From CAVOKN01 sp963696505 (lineage in GTDB: Bacteria; Pseudomonadota; Gammaproteobacteria; Burkholderiales; Rhodocyclaceae), in contig CAVOKN010000023.1 in the NCBI GenBank assembly GCA_963696505.1, positions 1-64,000 of the forward strand: a stretch of DNA of 64,000 nucleotides, written 5' to 3'. Positions 18,240 through 28,845 of the stretch are shown piece after piece. The position numbers and the translations under genes are program-made. The notes under the pieces were generated by a model. That model was not told the DNA's origin. It worked only from the letters and a program-made list of their open reading frames with translations, and did no database searches. Each line of letters begins with the position of its first letter. The first letter of the stretch is position 1.

Positions 18240-19364
18240 ATGTTTGAGATTCTGGACAAGGAACCCAACGGGACGGTGATCAAGGTAATTGGGGTCGGCG
18301 GCGCCGGTGGCAATGCCGTCGAGCACATGATGCGCGAGGGCGTGCAGGGCGTGGATTTCATCTGCGCCAACACTGACGCCCAGGCGCTCAACCGCAGCCA
18401 GGCGCCGACCAAGCTGCAACTGGGTCGGACTGGGCTCGGCGCCGGGGCCAAGCCCGACGCGGGGCGCAGCGCCGCGGAGGAAGAGCGCGAGCGCATCGCC
18501 GAGGCGCTGAAGGGCGCCCACATGGTGTTCATCACCGCCGGCATGGGCGGCGGCACCGGCACCGGCGCGGCACCGGTGGTGGCCGAGGTGGCCCGCGAGA
18601 TGGGCGCGCTGACGGTCGCCGTGGTGACCAAGCCCTTCCAGTTCGAGGGCAAGCGCATGAAGATCGCCGAAGCGGGTCTGGAGCAGCTTTCCAAGCACGT
18701 GGACTCGCTGATCGTGATCCTCAACGAGCGCCTGATGGAAGTGCTGGGCGACGACGTCTCGGTGCAGGAGGCGTTCAAGGCGGCGGACAACGTGCTGCGC
18801 AACGCCGTCGGCGGGATCGCGGAGATCATCAACTTCCCCGGCCTGGTCAACGTGGATTTCGAGGACGTGCGCACGGTGATGGGCGAGATGGGCATGGCGA
18901 TGATGGGCTCGGCATTCTCCGCCGGCGTCGATCGCGCGCGCCTTTCCGCCGAGCAGGCCGTCGCGAGCCCGCTGCTCGAAGGCATCCATCTGTCCGGCGC
19001 CCGTGGCGTGCTGGTCAACATCACCGCGTCGAGCTCGCTGCGCATGAAGGAAGTCAACGAGGTGATGAACACCATCCGTGCGTTCGCCGCCGAGGATGCC
19101 CACATCATCTTCGGCGCGGTGTTCGACGACGCGATGCAGGACCAGTTGCGCGTCACCGTGGTCGCCACCGGCCTGGGCAATCTCAAGGTGCAGAAGCAGC
19201 CGACGGTGCAGTTGGTTCACGGCATCAAGACGGGAACCGACAACTTCGTCATGGAGCCGCAGGCGCAGGTCAACTTTGGCGAACTGGAGCGGCCCGCGGT
19301 GTTCCGCACCCGTGCCCACGCCACCATCGACGCCCTGCAGCAGAGCGGAGTTCGACAAATATGA
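18240..19364 (+). CDS. ftsZ: Cell division protein FtsZ, C-terminal peptide shifted out of frame
   Basis: FtsZ is the tubulin-like GTPase that forms the Z-ring. The GTPase core is complete: VIKVIGVGGAGGNAV near the start, tubulin signature GGGTGTGAAP near residue 103, and NFPGLVNVDFEDV. ATG 18240 sits 6 bases after AAGGAGG; ATG 18237 is directly before it. The frame ends at 19364 with QSGVRQI. The conserved tail DKYDIPAFLRKQAD, which binds FtsA, continues in the next frame to a stop at 19398. One extra base near 19351-19353 would explain this; removing it gives SGVDKYDIPAFLRKQAD. It is either a consensus error or a mutation that removes an essential peptide. Confidence 0.93.
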   Translation: MFEILDKEPNGTVIKVIGVGGAGGNAVEHMMREGVQGVDFICANTDAQALNRSQAPTKLQLGRTGLGAGAKPDAGRSAAEEERERIAEALKGAHMVFITAGMGGGTGTGAAPVVAEVAREMGALTVAVVTKPFQFEGKRMKIAEAGLEQLSKHVDSLIVILNERLMEVLGDDVSVQEAFKAADNVLRNAVGGIAEIINFPGLVNVDFEDVRTVMGEMGMAMMGSAFSAGVDRARLSAEQAVASPLLEGIHLSGARGVLVNITASSSLRMKEVNEVMNTIRAFAAEDAHIIFGAVFDDAMQDQLRVTVVATGLGNLKVQKQPTVQLVHGIKTGTDNFVMEPQAQVNFGELERPAVFRTRAHATIDALQQSGVRQI

Positions 19365-19456
19365 CATCCCGGCTTTCCTGCGCAAACAGGCGGATTGATG
19401 TCTTTGCGGGGCGTCTCGCCGGCCGGGCGCGCGCCATTGAACGGGGCGTTGTGACC

Positions 19457-19485
19457 CCATGGTAAAATTCGCCTCCTTACCATGG
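19457..19485 (+). promoter_or_regulatory. Inverted repeat over an extended -10 before lpxC
   Basis: CCATGGTAA (19457-19465) and TTACCATGG (19477-19485) form a perfect 9-bp inverted repeat with an 11-base spacer. Inside it, TGGTAAAAT (19460-19468) is a good extended -10. TTGAAC at 19437-19442 is a possible but distant -35 (20 bp). Confidence 0.5.
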
Positions 19486-19496
19486 TGTCCAACGTC

Positions 19497-20414
19497 ATGC
19501 TCAGGCAACGCACGCTCAAGTCCCTGATCCGCGCCACCGGCGTCGGGCTGCATTCGGGCGCAAAGGTCACCATGACCCTGCGCCCGGCCGCGCCCGGCAC
19601 CGGCGTCGTGTTCCGTCGCGTGGATCTGCCCGAGCCGGTGGATCTGCGCGCCGATCCGTACGGCGTAGGGGATACGCGGCTGGCATCGTGCCTGGAGCGG
19701 GACGGCACGCGCATCGGCACCGTGGAGCACCTGATGTCGGCCCTCGCCGGCCTCGGCATCGACAACTGCTACGTCGATGTCGATGCGCCGGAACTGCCGA
19801 TCATGGACGGCAGCGCAGGCCCCTTCGTCTTCCTGATCCGCTCCGCCGGCATCGAGGAGCAGGATGCCCCCAAGGTCTTCGTGCGGGTGAAGAAGGCGGT
19901 TAAAGTCGAGGACGGCGACAAGTGGGCGCGGCTGGATCCCTACGAGGGTTTCCGGCTTACGTTCTCCATCGTCTTCCAGCATCCGGTGATGCAGAAGTCG
20001 GGCACTTCCGTGACCGTCGACTTCGCCGACGATGCCTACGTGCAGGAAGTGGCGCGCGCCCGGACCTTCGGTTTCATGCAGGACGTGGAGGCCATGCAGT
20101 CCATGGGCCTGGCCCTCGGCGGCAGCCTGGACAACGCGATCGTCATGGACGAGTACCGGGTCCTCAACCAGGACGGCCTACGCCTGCCGGACGAGTTCGT
20201 GCGGCACAAGGTCCTCGACGCCGTGGGCGATCTCTACCTTCTCGGTCACCCACTGCTGGCCGCCTTCTCCGCACACAAGTCGGGGCATGCGCTCAATAAC
20301 CAGTTGCTCAGGGCGCTGCTGGCGGACGAATCTGCCTGGGAAAGGGTCAGCTTCACCGACGAGGCGCACGTGCCGCCGCGGGTGGCGCACCTGTTCGACC
20401 TTCTGGCGGCCTGA
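19497..20414 (+). CDS. lpxC: UDP-3-O-acyl-N-acetylglucosamine deacetylase LpxC
   Basis: LpxC is the zinc enzyme of the committed step of lipid A synthesis. Family landmarks are MLRQRTLKSLIRATGVGLHSG at the start, the zinc-ligand motif EHLMSALAGLGIDN, MDGSAGPFVF, and HKVLDAVGDLYLLG with the second zinc site. The 305-residue form from ATG 19497 matches homologues; ATG 19482 in the same frame would add five residues and lies inside the palindrome. It ends the dcw region, in its usual place after ftsZ. Confidence 0.95.
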   Translation: MLRQRTLKSLIRATGVGLHSGAKVTMTLRPAAPGTGVVFRRVDLPEPVDLRADPYGVGDTRLASCLERDGTRIGTVEHLMSALAGLGIDNCYVDVDAPELPIMDGSAGPFVFLIRSAGIEEQDAPKVFVRVKKAVKVEDGDKWARLDPYEGFRLTFSIVFQHPVMQKSGTSVTVDFADDAYVQEVARARTFGFMQDVEAMQSMGLALGGSLDNAIVMDEYRVLNQDGLRLPDEFVRHKVLDAVGDLYLLGHPLLAAFSAHKSGHALNNQLLRALLADESAWERVSFTDEAHVPPRVAHLFDLLAA

Positions 20415-20428
20415 GCCGCGCGCCTGCC

Positions 20429-20626
20429 GTGCTGATTCTGCGCGTGGTGCTGGTGCTGGTCGCGGCGGCGGTCGGCGCGTGCCTCCTCGCCTACCTGTTT
20501 TCGCAGGACCGGCGCTACCTCGCGATCGCCTGGCGCATCACCAAGTTCACGCTGATCTTCGTTTTCGTCCTGCTGTCGCTGATGTTTCTTGAACGGGTCC
20601 TAGCGCCCGTGGCGGGAGTGGTGTAG
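20429..20626 (+). CDS. Small two-helix membrane protein
   Basis: A 65-residue product starting at GTG with two hydrophobic segments (about residues 2-24 and 38-57) around a basic loop FSQDRRYLAIAWR. It follows lpxC by 14 bp on the same strand and overlaps the 3' end of the DUF721 gene by 27 bp. Small membrane proteins of this type are common in this place in betaproteobacteria. The function is unknown. Confidence 0.65.
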   Translation: MLILRVVLVLVAAAVGACLLAYLFSQDRRYLAIAWRITKFTLIFVFVLLSLMFLERVLAPVAGVV

Positions 20627-21055
20627 CAGGTGCCTTAGTGCGGCCCCCAGGGGCGAGTCGGCGGGCAGCGCACTGCCTAATTGCGCCAATCCGCGGGCGG
20701 CGGCTACGGAAATCTCGCGCGGGGGAGCCCGTCGCGGCGCTGCGACGGGTTCGGTGCGGACTTGCACACGGGCAGTGATTTCGGTAACCTCGCAGCCGCT
20801 TTTACAGAATTCGTCGCGCAGGCTGGATGCCAGCTGGTTAAGTTTCGCGGCGACCGCGCCGTTGGTGGCGTGGATAACGACCTTCCCCGACTTGTAGTTC
20901 GCCACCTGGCTCGCTTCGGCCAGGTATTGGGGCGCGATCTGCGCGTAAATCTGCTGGAGCGCCAGCAATCGATCGGCATGCGCAGCCAATCGTGCCAAGT
21001 CCTTGGCGGATCTGAGGTAGGTGTCCAGGCTCCGGCGGTAATCGGGCGCTTGCAT
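20600..21055 (-). CDS. DUF721 (DciA-like) protein
   Basis: A 151-residue basic protein with the DUF721 fold: HADRLLALQQIYAQIAPQYLAEASQVANYKSGKVVIHATN in outline, where the helix-strand pattern and the late VVIHA strand are typical. DciA, the best known member, loads the replicative helicase. Members beside secA in betaproteobacteria are short and divergent, so a helicase role here is only inferred. It faces away from the M23 peptidase gene. Confidence 0.7.
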   Translation of the reverse strand: MQAPDYRRSLDTYLRSAKDLARLAAHADRLLALQQIYAQIAPQYLAEASQVANYKSGKVVIHATNGAVAAKLNQLASSLRDEFCKSGCEVTEITARVQVRTEPVAAPRRAPPREISVAAARGLAQLGSALPADSPLGAALRHLLHHSRHGR

Positions 21056-21079
21056 CGGGGATCATCTGGGAGGAGCAGG

Positions 21080-22036
21080 ATGCATATTATTCTCGTGTCC
21101 GATCGCATGGCAACCGCCAAGACCATCACGCTCACCAAGCGTCATGTGTTGGCCGGCTGCGCCGTGCTGGCAGGACTGGTGTTGCTGTTCTCGTCGCTGG
21201 CTTCCTTCGTCACGCTCAAGCACATCGAGAGCATTCCGCTGCCCTATGCGCAGAGCCTGTTGCTGAGCCTGCGCCACCAGGAAGCCCGGAAGACGCAGGA
21301 CATCGTCCGCGACAACCTCAATGCCATGGCGGTCAAACTGGGGGAAATGCAGGCGCGGATCGTGCGGCTCGACACCCTGGGCGAGCGTCTGGCGCGGCTC
21401 ACCGGAATCAAGCCGGAGGTGCCGCATCAGGAGCCGGCTTCGGTCGAAGCGGGCAAAGGCGGTCCGCTGGTGATGCTGCCTGCGGCGCTGACGGAAACCG
21501 ACCTCCAGCGCCAGATCGAGATTCTCGCCTTCCAGTTGGAAACCCGTGGCGACCATTTCGGCCTGCTGGAAACCCGGCTGCTCGACGAACGGGTGCGCCT
21601 CAGCCTGCTGCCGACCACGCTGCCGATCGCCGGTGGCGACAACGCCTCCGGTTTCGGCTGGCGGCGCGATCCCCTCAATGGTCAGCGCGCACTGCACGAG
21701 GGCGTGGATTTCTCGGTCGATACCGGCACACCCATCCTCGCGGCGGCCGGCGGCGTCGTGGTGGCGGCCGAATATCACTCAGCCTACGGAAACCTGGTCG
21801 AAATCGATCACGGCAACGATCTGAGCACCCGCTATGCCCATGCCTCGCGCATCTTGGTGAAGGAGGGCGCCGTCGTGCGGCGCGGACAGAAGATCGCCGA
21901 GGTCGGCTCCACCGGCCGTTCCACGGGACCACATCTTCACTTCGAAGTCAGGGTCAAGGGCGTGGCGCAGAATCCGCAGCGATTCCTTGCAGCGGCTCGT
22001 TCGGGCGACAAACTGTTCGCATCGCTCGCCGATTAG
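21080..22036 (+). CDS. M23-family peptidase with an N-terminal membrane anchor
   Basis: A 318-residue LytM-type endopeptidase or its inactive regulator. One membrane segment (residues about 24-46) is followed by a helical, probably coiled-coil stretch (about 55-180) and the peptidase domain from about 195. Zinc ligands are visible as HEGVDF and HLHFEV, so the site looks intact, suggesting real cleavage of peptidoglycan cross-bridges. The start ATG 21080 has GGGAGGAG a few bases upstream. Its place before secA is conserved in the group. Confidence 0.85.
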   Translation: MHIILVSDRMATAKTITLTKRHVLAGCAVLAGLVLLFSSLASFVTLKHIESIPLPYAQSLLLSLRHQEARKTQDIVRDNLNAMAVKLGEMQARIVRLDTLGERLARLTGIKPEVPHQEPASVEAGKGGPLVMLPAALTETDLQRQIEILAFQLETRGDHFGLLETRLLDERVRLSLLPTTLPIAGGDNASGFGWRRDPLNGQRALHEGVDFSVDTGTPILAAAGGVVVAAEYHSAYGNLVEIDHGNDLSTRYAHASRILVKEGAVVRRGQKIAEVGSTGRSTGPHLHFEVRVKGVAQNPQRFLAAARSGDKLFASLAD

Positions 22037-22131
22037 CCGCTTAAGGGCGCAATCGCGACAATTCTGGCGAAGACTTACCGGGGCGGCGGAGTTGGGGATT
22101 CGCATGGGGGCTCGCCCCCTTGTTCGTCCTC

Positions 22132-22235
22132 GGGGGATATACAAGGGGGATCTCCTCTTGTTGGTACAGGGCAGGTTTTGCGGCCGAGGCCAAGGTCCAT
22201 GCCCGTTTGGTTGCGGCTCGGCCGGCTACGGCTTG
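22132..22235 (+). ncRNA. Candidate structured leader, copy A (upstream of secA)
   Basis: This stretch and the one at 56596-56700 share about 70-75% of bases over roughly 100 bp, judged by eye. Two hairpins can form: ACAAGGGGG with the following CTCTTGT region (22141-22161), and CGGCCGAG (22181-22188) with CTCGGCCG (22217-22224). The other copy keeps both stems with changed bases. It ends about 95 bp before the secA start. I do not recognise it as a named RNA family. The rest of the 22037-22330 gap holds a GGGGGCTCGCCCCC hairpin and no gene. Confidence 0.45.
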
Positions 22236-22330
22236 TCGGCATTCACTGCGGCCGGCGGGGCCGGGCCGGCCGGCCGCGGAGCGCGTGCTAGAATCGCGCC
22301 TTTTCTCGCCCTGCCCGCCGCAGTTTCCGC

Positions 22331-25042
<2,712 letters not shown>

Positions 25043-25094
25043 GTCGGTCGCCGGATGTCGGGTCCGCCGCGCCCGATCACCACTGATGCCGCGG

Positions 25095-25145
25095 CTGCGC
25101 CATGCGCAACGCAAGCGCCGGAATGGTGCGCACGGCGCACCCTGC
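25095..25145. repeat. Degenerate GTAGGGTGCGCC-family repeat
   Basis: CTGCGCCATGCGCAAC and GGTGCGCACGGCGCACCC resemble the two halves of the repeat found at 26466, 40987, 56516 and 60407, but the GTAGGG and CCCTAC ends are lost. Confidence 0.3.
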
Positions 25146-25219
25146 GCCAGGGGCATGGCTGCACCTGAAACCAATCCGGATCCGCGGTGGCGTGCGCTAC
25201 ACCGCTTGGAGTTCCTGCC

Positions 25220-26446
25220 ATGCCCGTCAATTACCAGACCCCACCTGCCTCTGAACTGCTGCCTGTCCCCGGGGTTCGCCTCGGCATCACCGAGGCCTAC
25301 GTCCGCAAGCCCAAGCGCAAGGATCTGCTGCTGATCGAACTGGCCGCCGGCAGTCGCGTGGCGGGCGTATTCACCCGCAACCGCTTCTGCGCAGCGCCGG
25401 TGACGGCGTGCCGGGAGCATCTCGCGGGCGGCGCGATACGTGCCCTGGTGGTGAATACCGGCGTCGCCAACGCCGGCACCGGCGCACCCGGCATGGCGGC
25501 GGCGCGCGCCACCTGCGGCGCCGCCGCGGCGCTGCTGGGCTGCGAGGCGAAGCAGGTGCTGCCGTTTTCGACCGGCGTCATCATGGAGCCGCTGCCGGTG
25601 GAGCGCATCGCCGCCGGCCTACCCGCCTGTGCCGCGAACTTGCGCCCCGACGGCTGGCACGATGCCGCCCACGCCATCATGACCACCGACACCGTGGCCA
25701 AGGCCGCGTCGCGGCGCATCGAACTGGATGGCCGCACGGTCACGGTCACCGGCATCGCCAAGGGCGCCGGCATGATCAAGCCCAACATGGCCACCATGCT
25801 CGGCTTCATCGCCTGCGACGCGGCGGTGGCGCAGCCGGCGCTGGAAACCCTGGTGCGCGAGGCGGCCGACGCCTCGTTCAACTGCATCACAGTGGATGGC
25901 GATACCTCGACCAACGATTCCTTCGTGCTGATCGCCACCGGACAGGCGGGCAACGTGGAAATCGCGCAGGCCTCGTCCCCCGGCTACCTCGGTTTGCGCC
26001 TGGCGGTGACCGCGGTGGCGCAGGAACTGGCGCAGGCCATCGTGCGCGACGGCGAGGGCGCCACCAAGTTCATCACTGTCGCCGTGGAAGGCGGTGGAAC
26101 CGTCGGAGAGTGCAAGCAGGTGGGCTATGCCATCGCCCATTCGCCTCTGGTCAAGACCGCTTTCTTCGCCTCGGACCCCAACCTCGGCCGGATCCTGGGT
26201 GCCATAGGCAACGCCGGCATCGACGACCTCGATGTGAATCGCATAAGGCTTTGGCTGGATGACGTCCTGGTCGCGGCCGACGGCGGTCGCCATCCCGACT
26301 ACCGCGAGGAAGACGGCGCGCGGGTGATGAAGCAGCAGGAGATCACGGTGCGCGTGGACCTCGCCCGCGGCGCGGCCAGCGCCACCACCTGGACCTGCGA
26401 TTTTTCCTACGACTACGTCAAGATCAACGCGGATTACCGTAGTTAG
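25220..26446 (+). CDS. argJ: Bifunctional glutamate N-acetyltransferase / ornithine acetyltransferase ArgJ
   Basis: ArgJ moves the acetyl group from N-acetylornithine to glutamate in the cyclic arginine pathway. It is made as one chain and cuts itself at the Ala-Thr bond in KPNMATMLGF, which is present; the new N-terminal Thr is the nucleophile. Other landmarks are NTGVANAGTG, DGDTSTNDSF and the C-terminal GEDGARVMK-like region. ATG 25220 is chosen for the GGAG 8 bases upstream and the family N-terminus. The length is 408. Confidence 0.96.
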   Translation: MPVNYQTPPASELLPVPGVRLGITEAYVRKPKRKDLLLIELAAGSRVAGVFTRNRFCAAPVTACREHLAGGAIRALVVNTGVANAGTGAPGMAAARATCGAAAALLGCEAKQVLPFSTGVIMEPLPVERIAAGLPACAANLRPDGWHDAAHAIMTTDTVAKAASRRIELDGRTVTVTGIAKGAGMIKPNMATMLGFIACDAAVAQPALETLVREAADASFNCITVDGDTSTNDSFVLIATGQAGNVEIAQASSPGYLGLRLAVTAVAQELAQAIVRDGEGATKFITVAVEGGGTVGECKQVGYAIAHSPLVKTAFFASDPNLGRILGAIGNAGIDDLDVNRIRLWLDDVLVAADGGRHPDYREEDGARVMKQQEITVRVDLARGAASATTWTCDFSYDYVKINADYRS

Positions 26447-26465
26447 CCAGGCTACGCCGCAGGGA

Positions 26466-26519
26466 GTAGGGTGCGCCGCGCGCCCCGCTCGTTGAACCGG
26501 CGCGCATGGCGCGCCCTAC
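26466..26519. repeat. GTAGGGTGCGCC palindromic intergenic repeat, copy 1
   Basis: It begins GTAGGGTGCGCCGCGCG and ends GCGCATGGCGCGCCCTAC, two arms that are imperfect reverse complements. Further copies lie at 40987, 56516 and 60407. It sits between the convergent argJ and apaG and could form a hairpin in both transcripts. Confidence 0.8.
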
Positions 26520-26534
26520 GAAGCCCCGGGTCGC

Positions 26535-26918
26535 TCAGTGGAGCACCCGCGGCATCGCCAGCGTGAACTCGGCGATCGGCGCCTCGAACTGGGTGCCGTC
26601 CTCGGCGGTCATCTGGTAGGAGCCTCGCATCGTGCCCACCGGGGTGGCGAGCGCGCACCCGCTGGTGTATTCGAAGTTCTCGCCCGGCTTGAGGAAGGGC
26701 TGGTGGCCCACCACGCCCAGCCCGCGCACTTCCTGCACCTGGCCTTCGGCGTCGGTGATGATCCAGTGGCGGCTGATGAGCTGCGCGGCGACGGTGCCGG
26801 TGTTGCGGATCGTAATGGTGTAGGAGAAGACGTAGCGCCCGCTGCTCACGTCGGACTGCTCGGGGAGATACTGGGTCTCCGCTGAGACGCCGATCTCGAG
26901 TTTCTTGCTTTCGGCCAT
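26535..26918 (-). CDS. apaG: ApaG-domain protein (Co2+/Mg2+ efflux protein family)
   Basis: A 127-residue protein with the fibronectin-like ApaG fold. It shows the usual blocks FSYTITIRNTG, LISRHWIITDA, GVVGHQPFLKPGE, Y(E)TSGCALATPVGTMRGSY, and a C-terminal F(T)LAMPRVLH. The annotated link to cobalt/magnesium efflux rests on early genetic work in Salmonella; the biochemical role is unsettled. ATG at 26918 gives the standard N-terminus. It is divergent from rpe. Confidence 0.92.
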   Translation of the reverse strand: MAESKKLEIGVSAETQYLPEQSDVSSGRYVFSYTITIRNTGTVAAQLISRHWIITDAEGQVQEVRGLGVVGHQPFLKPGENFEYTSGCALATPVGTMRGSYQMTAEDGTQFEAPIAEFTLAMPRVLH

Positions 26919-27013
26919 GGCGGCATTTGACCGGATTTCCGGGCACGAGGCAAGGAATCCCGCAAGAGGATCTCTTCCCAAGCGGCGCTTAGGGCGGGAT
27001 CAAAATTTTCTGG

Positions 27014-27041
27014 TTGTGCACTGCGCCGAGGTGTATAGAAT
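27014..27041 (+). promoter_or_regulatory. Candidate promoter of rpe
   Basis: TTGTGC at 27014-27019 is followed after 16 bp by TAGAAT at 27036-27041. The local sequence is AT-rich and lies in the apaG-rpe divergent gap, about 30 bp before the rpe start. Confidence 0.4.
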
Positions 27042-27071
27042 TCGTCGGTTCACGCCTTCCGGGAGCCTCTC

Positions 27072-27761
27072 ATGTACCGTATCGCACCCAGCATTCTTTC
27101 GGCCAACTTCGCCCGCCTCGGCGAAGAGGTGAGCAACGTCGTCGCCTCGGGCGCCGACTGGATCCACTTCGATGTCATGGACAACCACTACGTGCCGAAC
27201 CTCACCATCGGTCCGCTGGTGTGCGAGGCGTTGCGTCCGGTCACCAAGGCGACCATCGACGTGCATCTGATGGTCAAGCCGGTGGATCGGATCATTCCCG
27301 ACTTCGCCAAGGCCGGCGCCAACGTCATCACCTTCCATCCCGAGGCCTCCGAGCATATCGACCGCTCGCTGGCCCTGATCCGGGAAAGCGGCTGCAAGGC
27401 CGGCCTGGTGTTCAACCCAGGCACGCCGCTGCACTACATGGATCACGTCATGGACAAGCTCGACATCGTTCTGCTGATGTCGGTGAACCCCGGCTTCGGC
27501 GGCCAGAAGTTCATCGGCGAAGCACTGACCAAGCTGCGCGAGGCGCGGCGCCGGATCGACGCCTACAAGGACAAGACTGGCCGCGACATCCTGCTGGAGA
27601 TAGACGGCGGGGTGAAGACCGACAACATCGCCGAAATCGCCCGTGCCGGGGCCGACACCTTCGTCGCCGGTTCCGCCGTGTTTGGCGCCGGCAAGGAGTC
27701 TGATCCCCATCGCTACGACAGCATCATCGGCGCGCTGCGCGCCGAACTGGCGAAGGTTTGA
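27072..27761 (+). CDS. rpe: Ribulose-phosphate 3-epimerase
   Basis: Rpe interconverts ribulose 5-phosphate and xylulose 5-phosphate in the pentose phosphate (and Calvin) pathway. The 229-residue TIM barrel has the N-terminal IAPSILSANFARLGEE, the metal and catalytic residues in HFDVMDNHYVPNLTIG, HLMVKPVD, MSVNPGFGGQKF and DGGVKTDN. The phosphate-binding AGSAVFGA lies near the end. It is followed by gph, a common pairing upstream of trpE in betaproteobacteria. Confidence 0.96.
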   Translation: MYRIAPSILSANFARLGEEVSNVVASGADWIHFDVMDNHYVPNLTIGPLVCEALRPVTKATIDVHLMVKPVDRIIPDFAKAGANVITFHPEASEHIDRSLALIRESGCKAGLVFNPGTPLHYMDHVMDKLDIVLLMSVNPGFGGQKFIGEALTKLREARRRIDAYKDKTGRDILLEIDGGVKTDNIAEIARAGADTFVAGSAVFGAGKESDPHRYDSIIGALRAELAKV

Positions 27762-27765
27762 TTCT

Positions 27766-27845
27766 CCCCTCTCCCTCGATGGGAGAGGGGCAGGAGGAGG
27801 GGGTGGGCGTTGCCCCCTTTCCTGTCCCTCTCCCGAGAGGGGACC
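27766..27845. repeat. CCCTCTCCC-type repeat with perfect hairpin, after rpe
   Basis: CCCCTCTCCC (27766-27775) and GGGAGAGGGG (27781-27790) form a perfect 10-bp stem with a 5-base loop; a second CCCTCTCCCGAGAGGGG hairpin ends near 27842. The sequence resembles the elements at 34828-34917 and 35241-35280. No T-run follows, so it is a repeat rather than a classic terminator. Confidence 0.6.
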
Positions 27846-27922
27846 GCCAAGCGGCCACTTTCCATTCCCCAAGACGCATCTTCCGCATCCATGCCGATGC
27901 AATGCAGCAGAGGTTCCCTTCC

Positions 27923-28609
27923 ATGAATCCGAAATACATCAAGGCCGTCATGATCGATCTTGACGGCACGCTGCTGGACACCGTTCCCGACCTCGCCGCG
28001 GCGGCCAACGCCACCCTCACCGAGATCGGCCGCCCCAACCTGGACGTGGAGACGATCAAGAGCTATATCGGAAAAGGGATTCCGAACCTGGTCAGGCGCT
28101 GCCTCACCGGGTCGCTGGACGGGACCACGGAGCCCAGCGCCGACGAGCTCGATCGGGTGCTGCCGATCTTCAAGCGCCACTATGCAGCCGTCAATGGCCG
28201 TGGTACCACCATTTATCCCGGCGTGATGGAAGGGCTGGCTGCGTTTCGCGCCCAGGGCCTCAAGCTCGCCTGCGTCACCAACAAGGCGGCCTCGTTCACC
28301 GAGCCGCTGCTGGAAACCGTCGGCCTGCGCGGCTGGTTCGCGGTGGTGGTGAGCGGCGACACGCTGCCCGAGAAGAAGCCCCATCCGGCACCGCTGCTGC
28401 ATATCTGCCGGGAACTGGGCGTGGAACCCGCCCACGCACTGCTGGTCGGCGATTCGGGCAACGACGTCGAGGCCGCGCGCCGCGCCGGCTGCCCGGTGTT
28501 CTGCGTCGATTACGGCTACAACGAGGGTGCCGACGTCCACGATCTGGACTGCGATGCTATAGTCTCTCGACTCGACGACGTGGCGCTGCGGCTGGCCGCA
28601 GCTTCCTAG
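27923..28609 (+). CDS. gph: Phosphoglycolate phosphatase
   Basis: A HAD-superfamily phosphatase, 228 residues, expected to dephosphorylate 2-phosphoglycolate. HAD motif I is MIDLDGTLLDTVPDL with the nucleophile Asp and the acid two residues later; motif II is CVTNK, motif III the Lys in EKKPHPAPL, and motif IV GDSGNDVEAARRAG. ATG 27923 has AGAGG about 9 bases upstream. Assignment to Gph rather than another HAD phosphatase comes from the rpe-gph-trpE context. Confidence 0.9.
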   Translation: MNPKYIKAVMIDLDGTLLDTVPDLAAAANATLTEIGRPNLDVETIKSYIGKGIPNLVRRCLTGSLDGTTEPSADELDRVLPIFKRHYAAVNGRGTTIYPGVMEGLAAFRAQGLKLACVTNKAASFTEPLLETVGLRGWFAVVVSGDTLPEKKPHPAPLLHICRELGVEPAHALLVGDSGNDVEAARRAGCPVFCVDYGYNEGADVHDLDCDAIVSRLDDVALRLAAAS

Positions 28610-28664
28610 GTCCGCCTGAGAGCCGCTCGCCAGGGCCTGACTTTCTTTTTCCATTCATTCGAAC

Positions 28665-28748
28665 GTGATCCGCCTCCTGCCTTGCCGCACTGACCCGGCC
28701 GGCGCTGCGGCCCGAAGCCGCGGCCGCTGGCGTCGCTGGCGCCCCTGA
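28665..28748 (+). CDS. Possible trp leader peptide
   Basis: A 27-codon frame begins at GTG 28665 and ends RGRWRRWRP, with two Trp codons (28728, 28737) in the last six. It lies 98 bp upstream of trpE. This is the layout of a transcription-attenuation leader peptide, where ribosome stalling at Trp codons senses charged tRNA-Trp. Against it: no clear ribosome binding site, and GC-rich DNA makes short WRRW-like strings likely by chance. Confidence 0.35.
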   Translation: MIRLLPCRTDPAGAAARSRGRWRRWRP

Positions 28749-28759
28749 CTCGGCGCCGT

Positions 28760-28791
28760 CGTGCGTTGCGCGACTCCGCGCGCCCCGCACG
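28760..28791 (+). promoter_or_regulatory. GC-rich hairpin in the trpE leader
   Basis: CGTGCG (28760-28765) pairs with CGCACG (28786-28791), and GCGCG with CGCGC inside. It follows the possible leader peptide by 12 bases. There is no T-run after it, so if it regulates, it may act on translation of trpE or as a pause site. Confidence 0.35.
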
Positions 28792-28845
28792 TTCAGCGGC
28801 CCCGGCCGCACCCGCAGTGATCCTTTGTCAGTCGCAAGGTGGAAC

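Noticed and set aside
27766..27845. Rho-independent terminator between rpe and gph
   Set aside because: The stem is perfect but no T-run follows, and it matches a repeat family seen elsewhere in the window.
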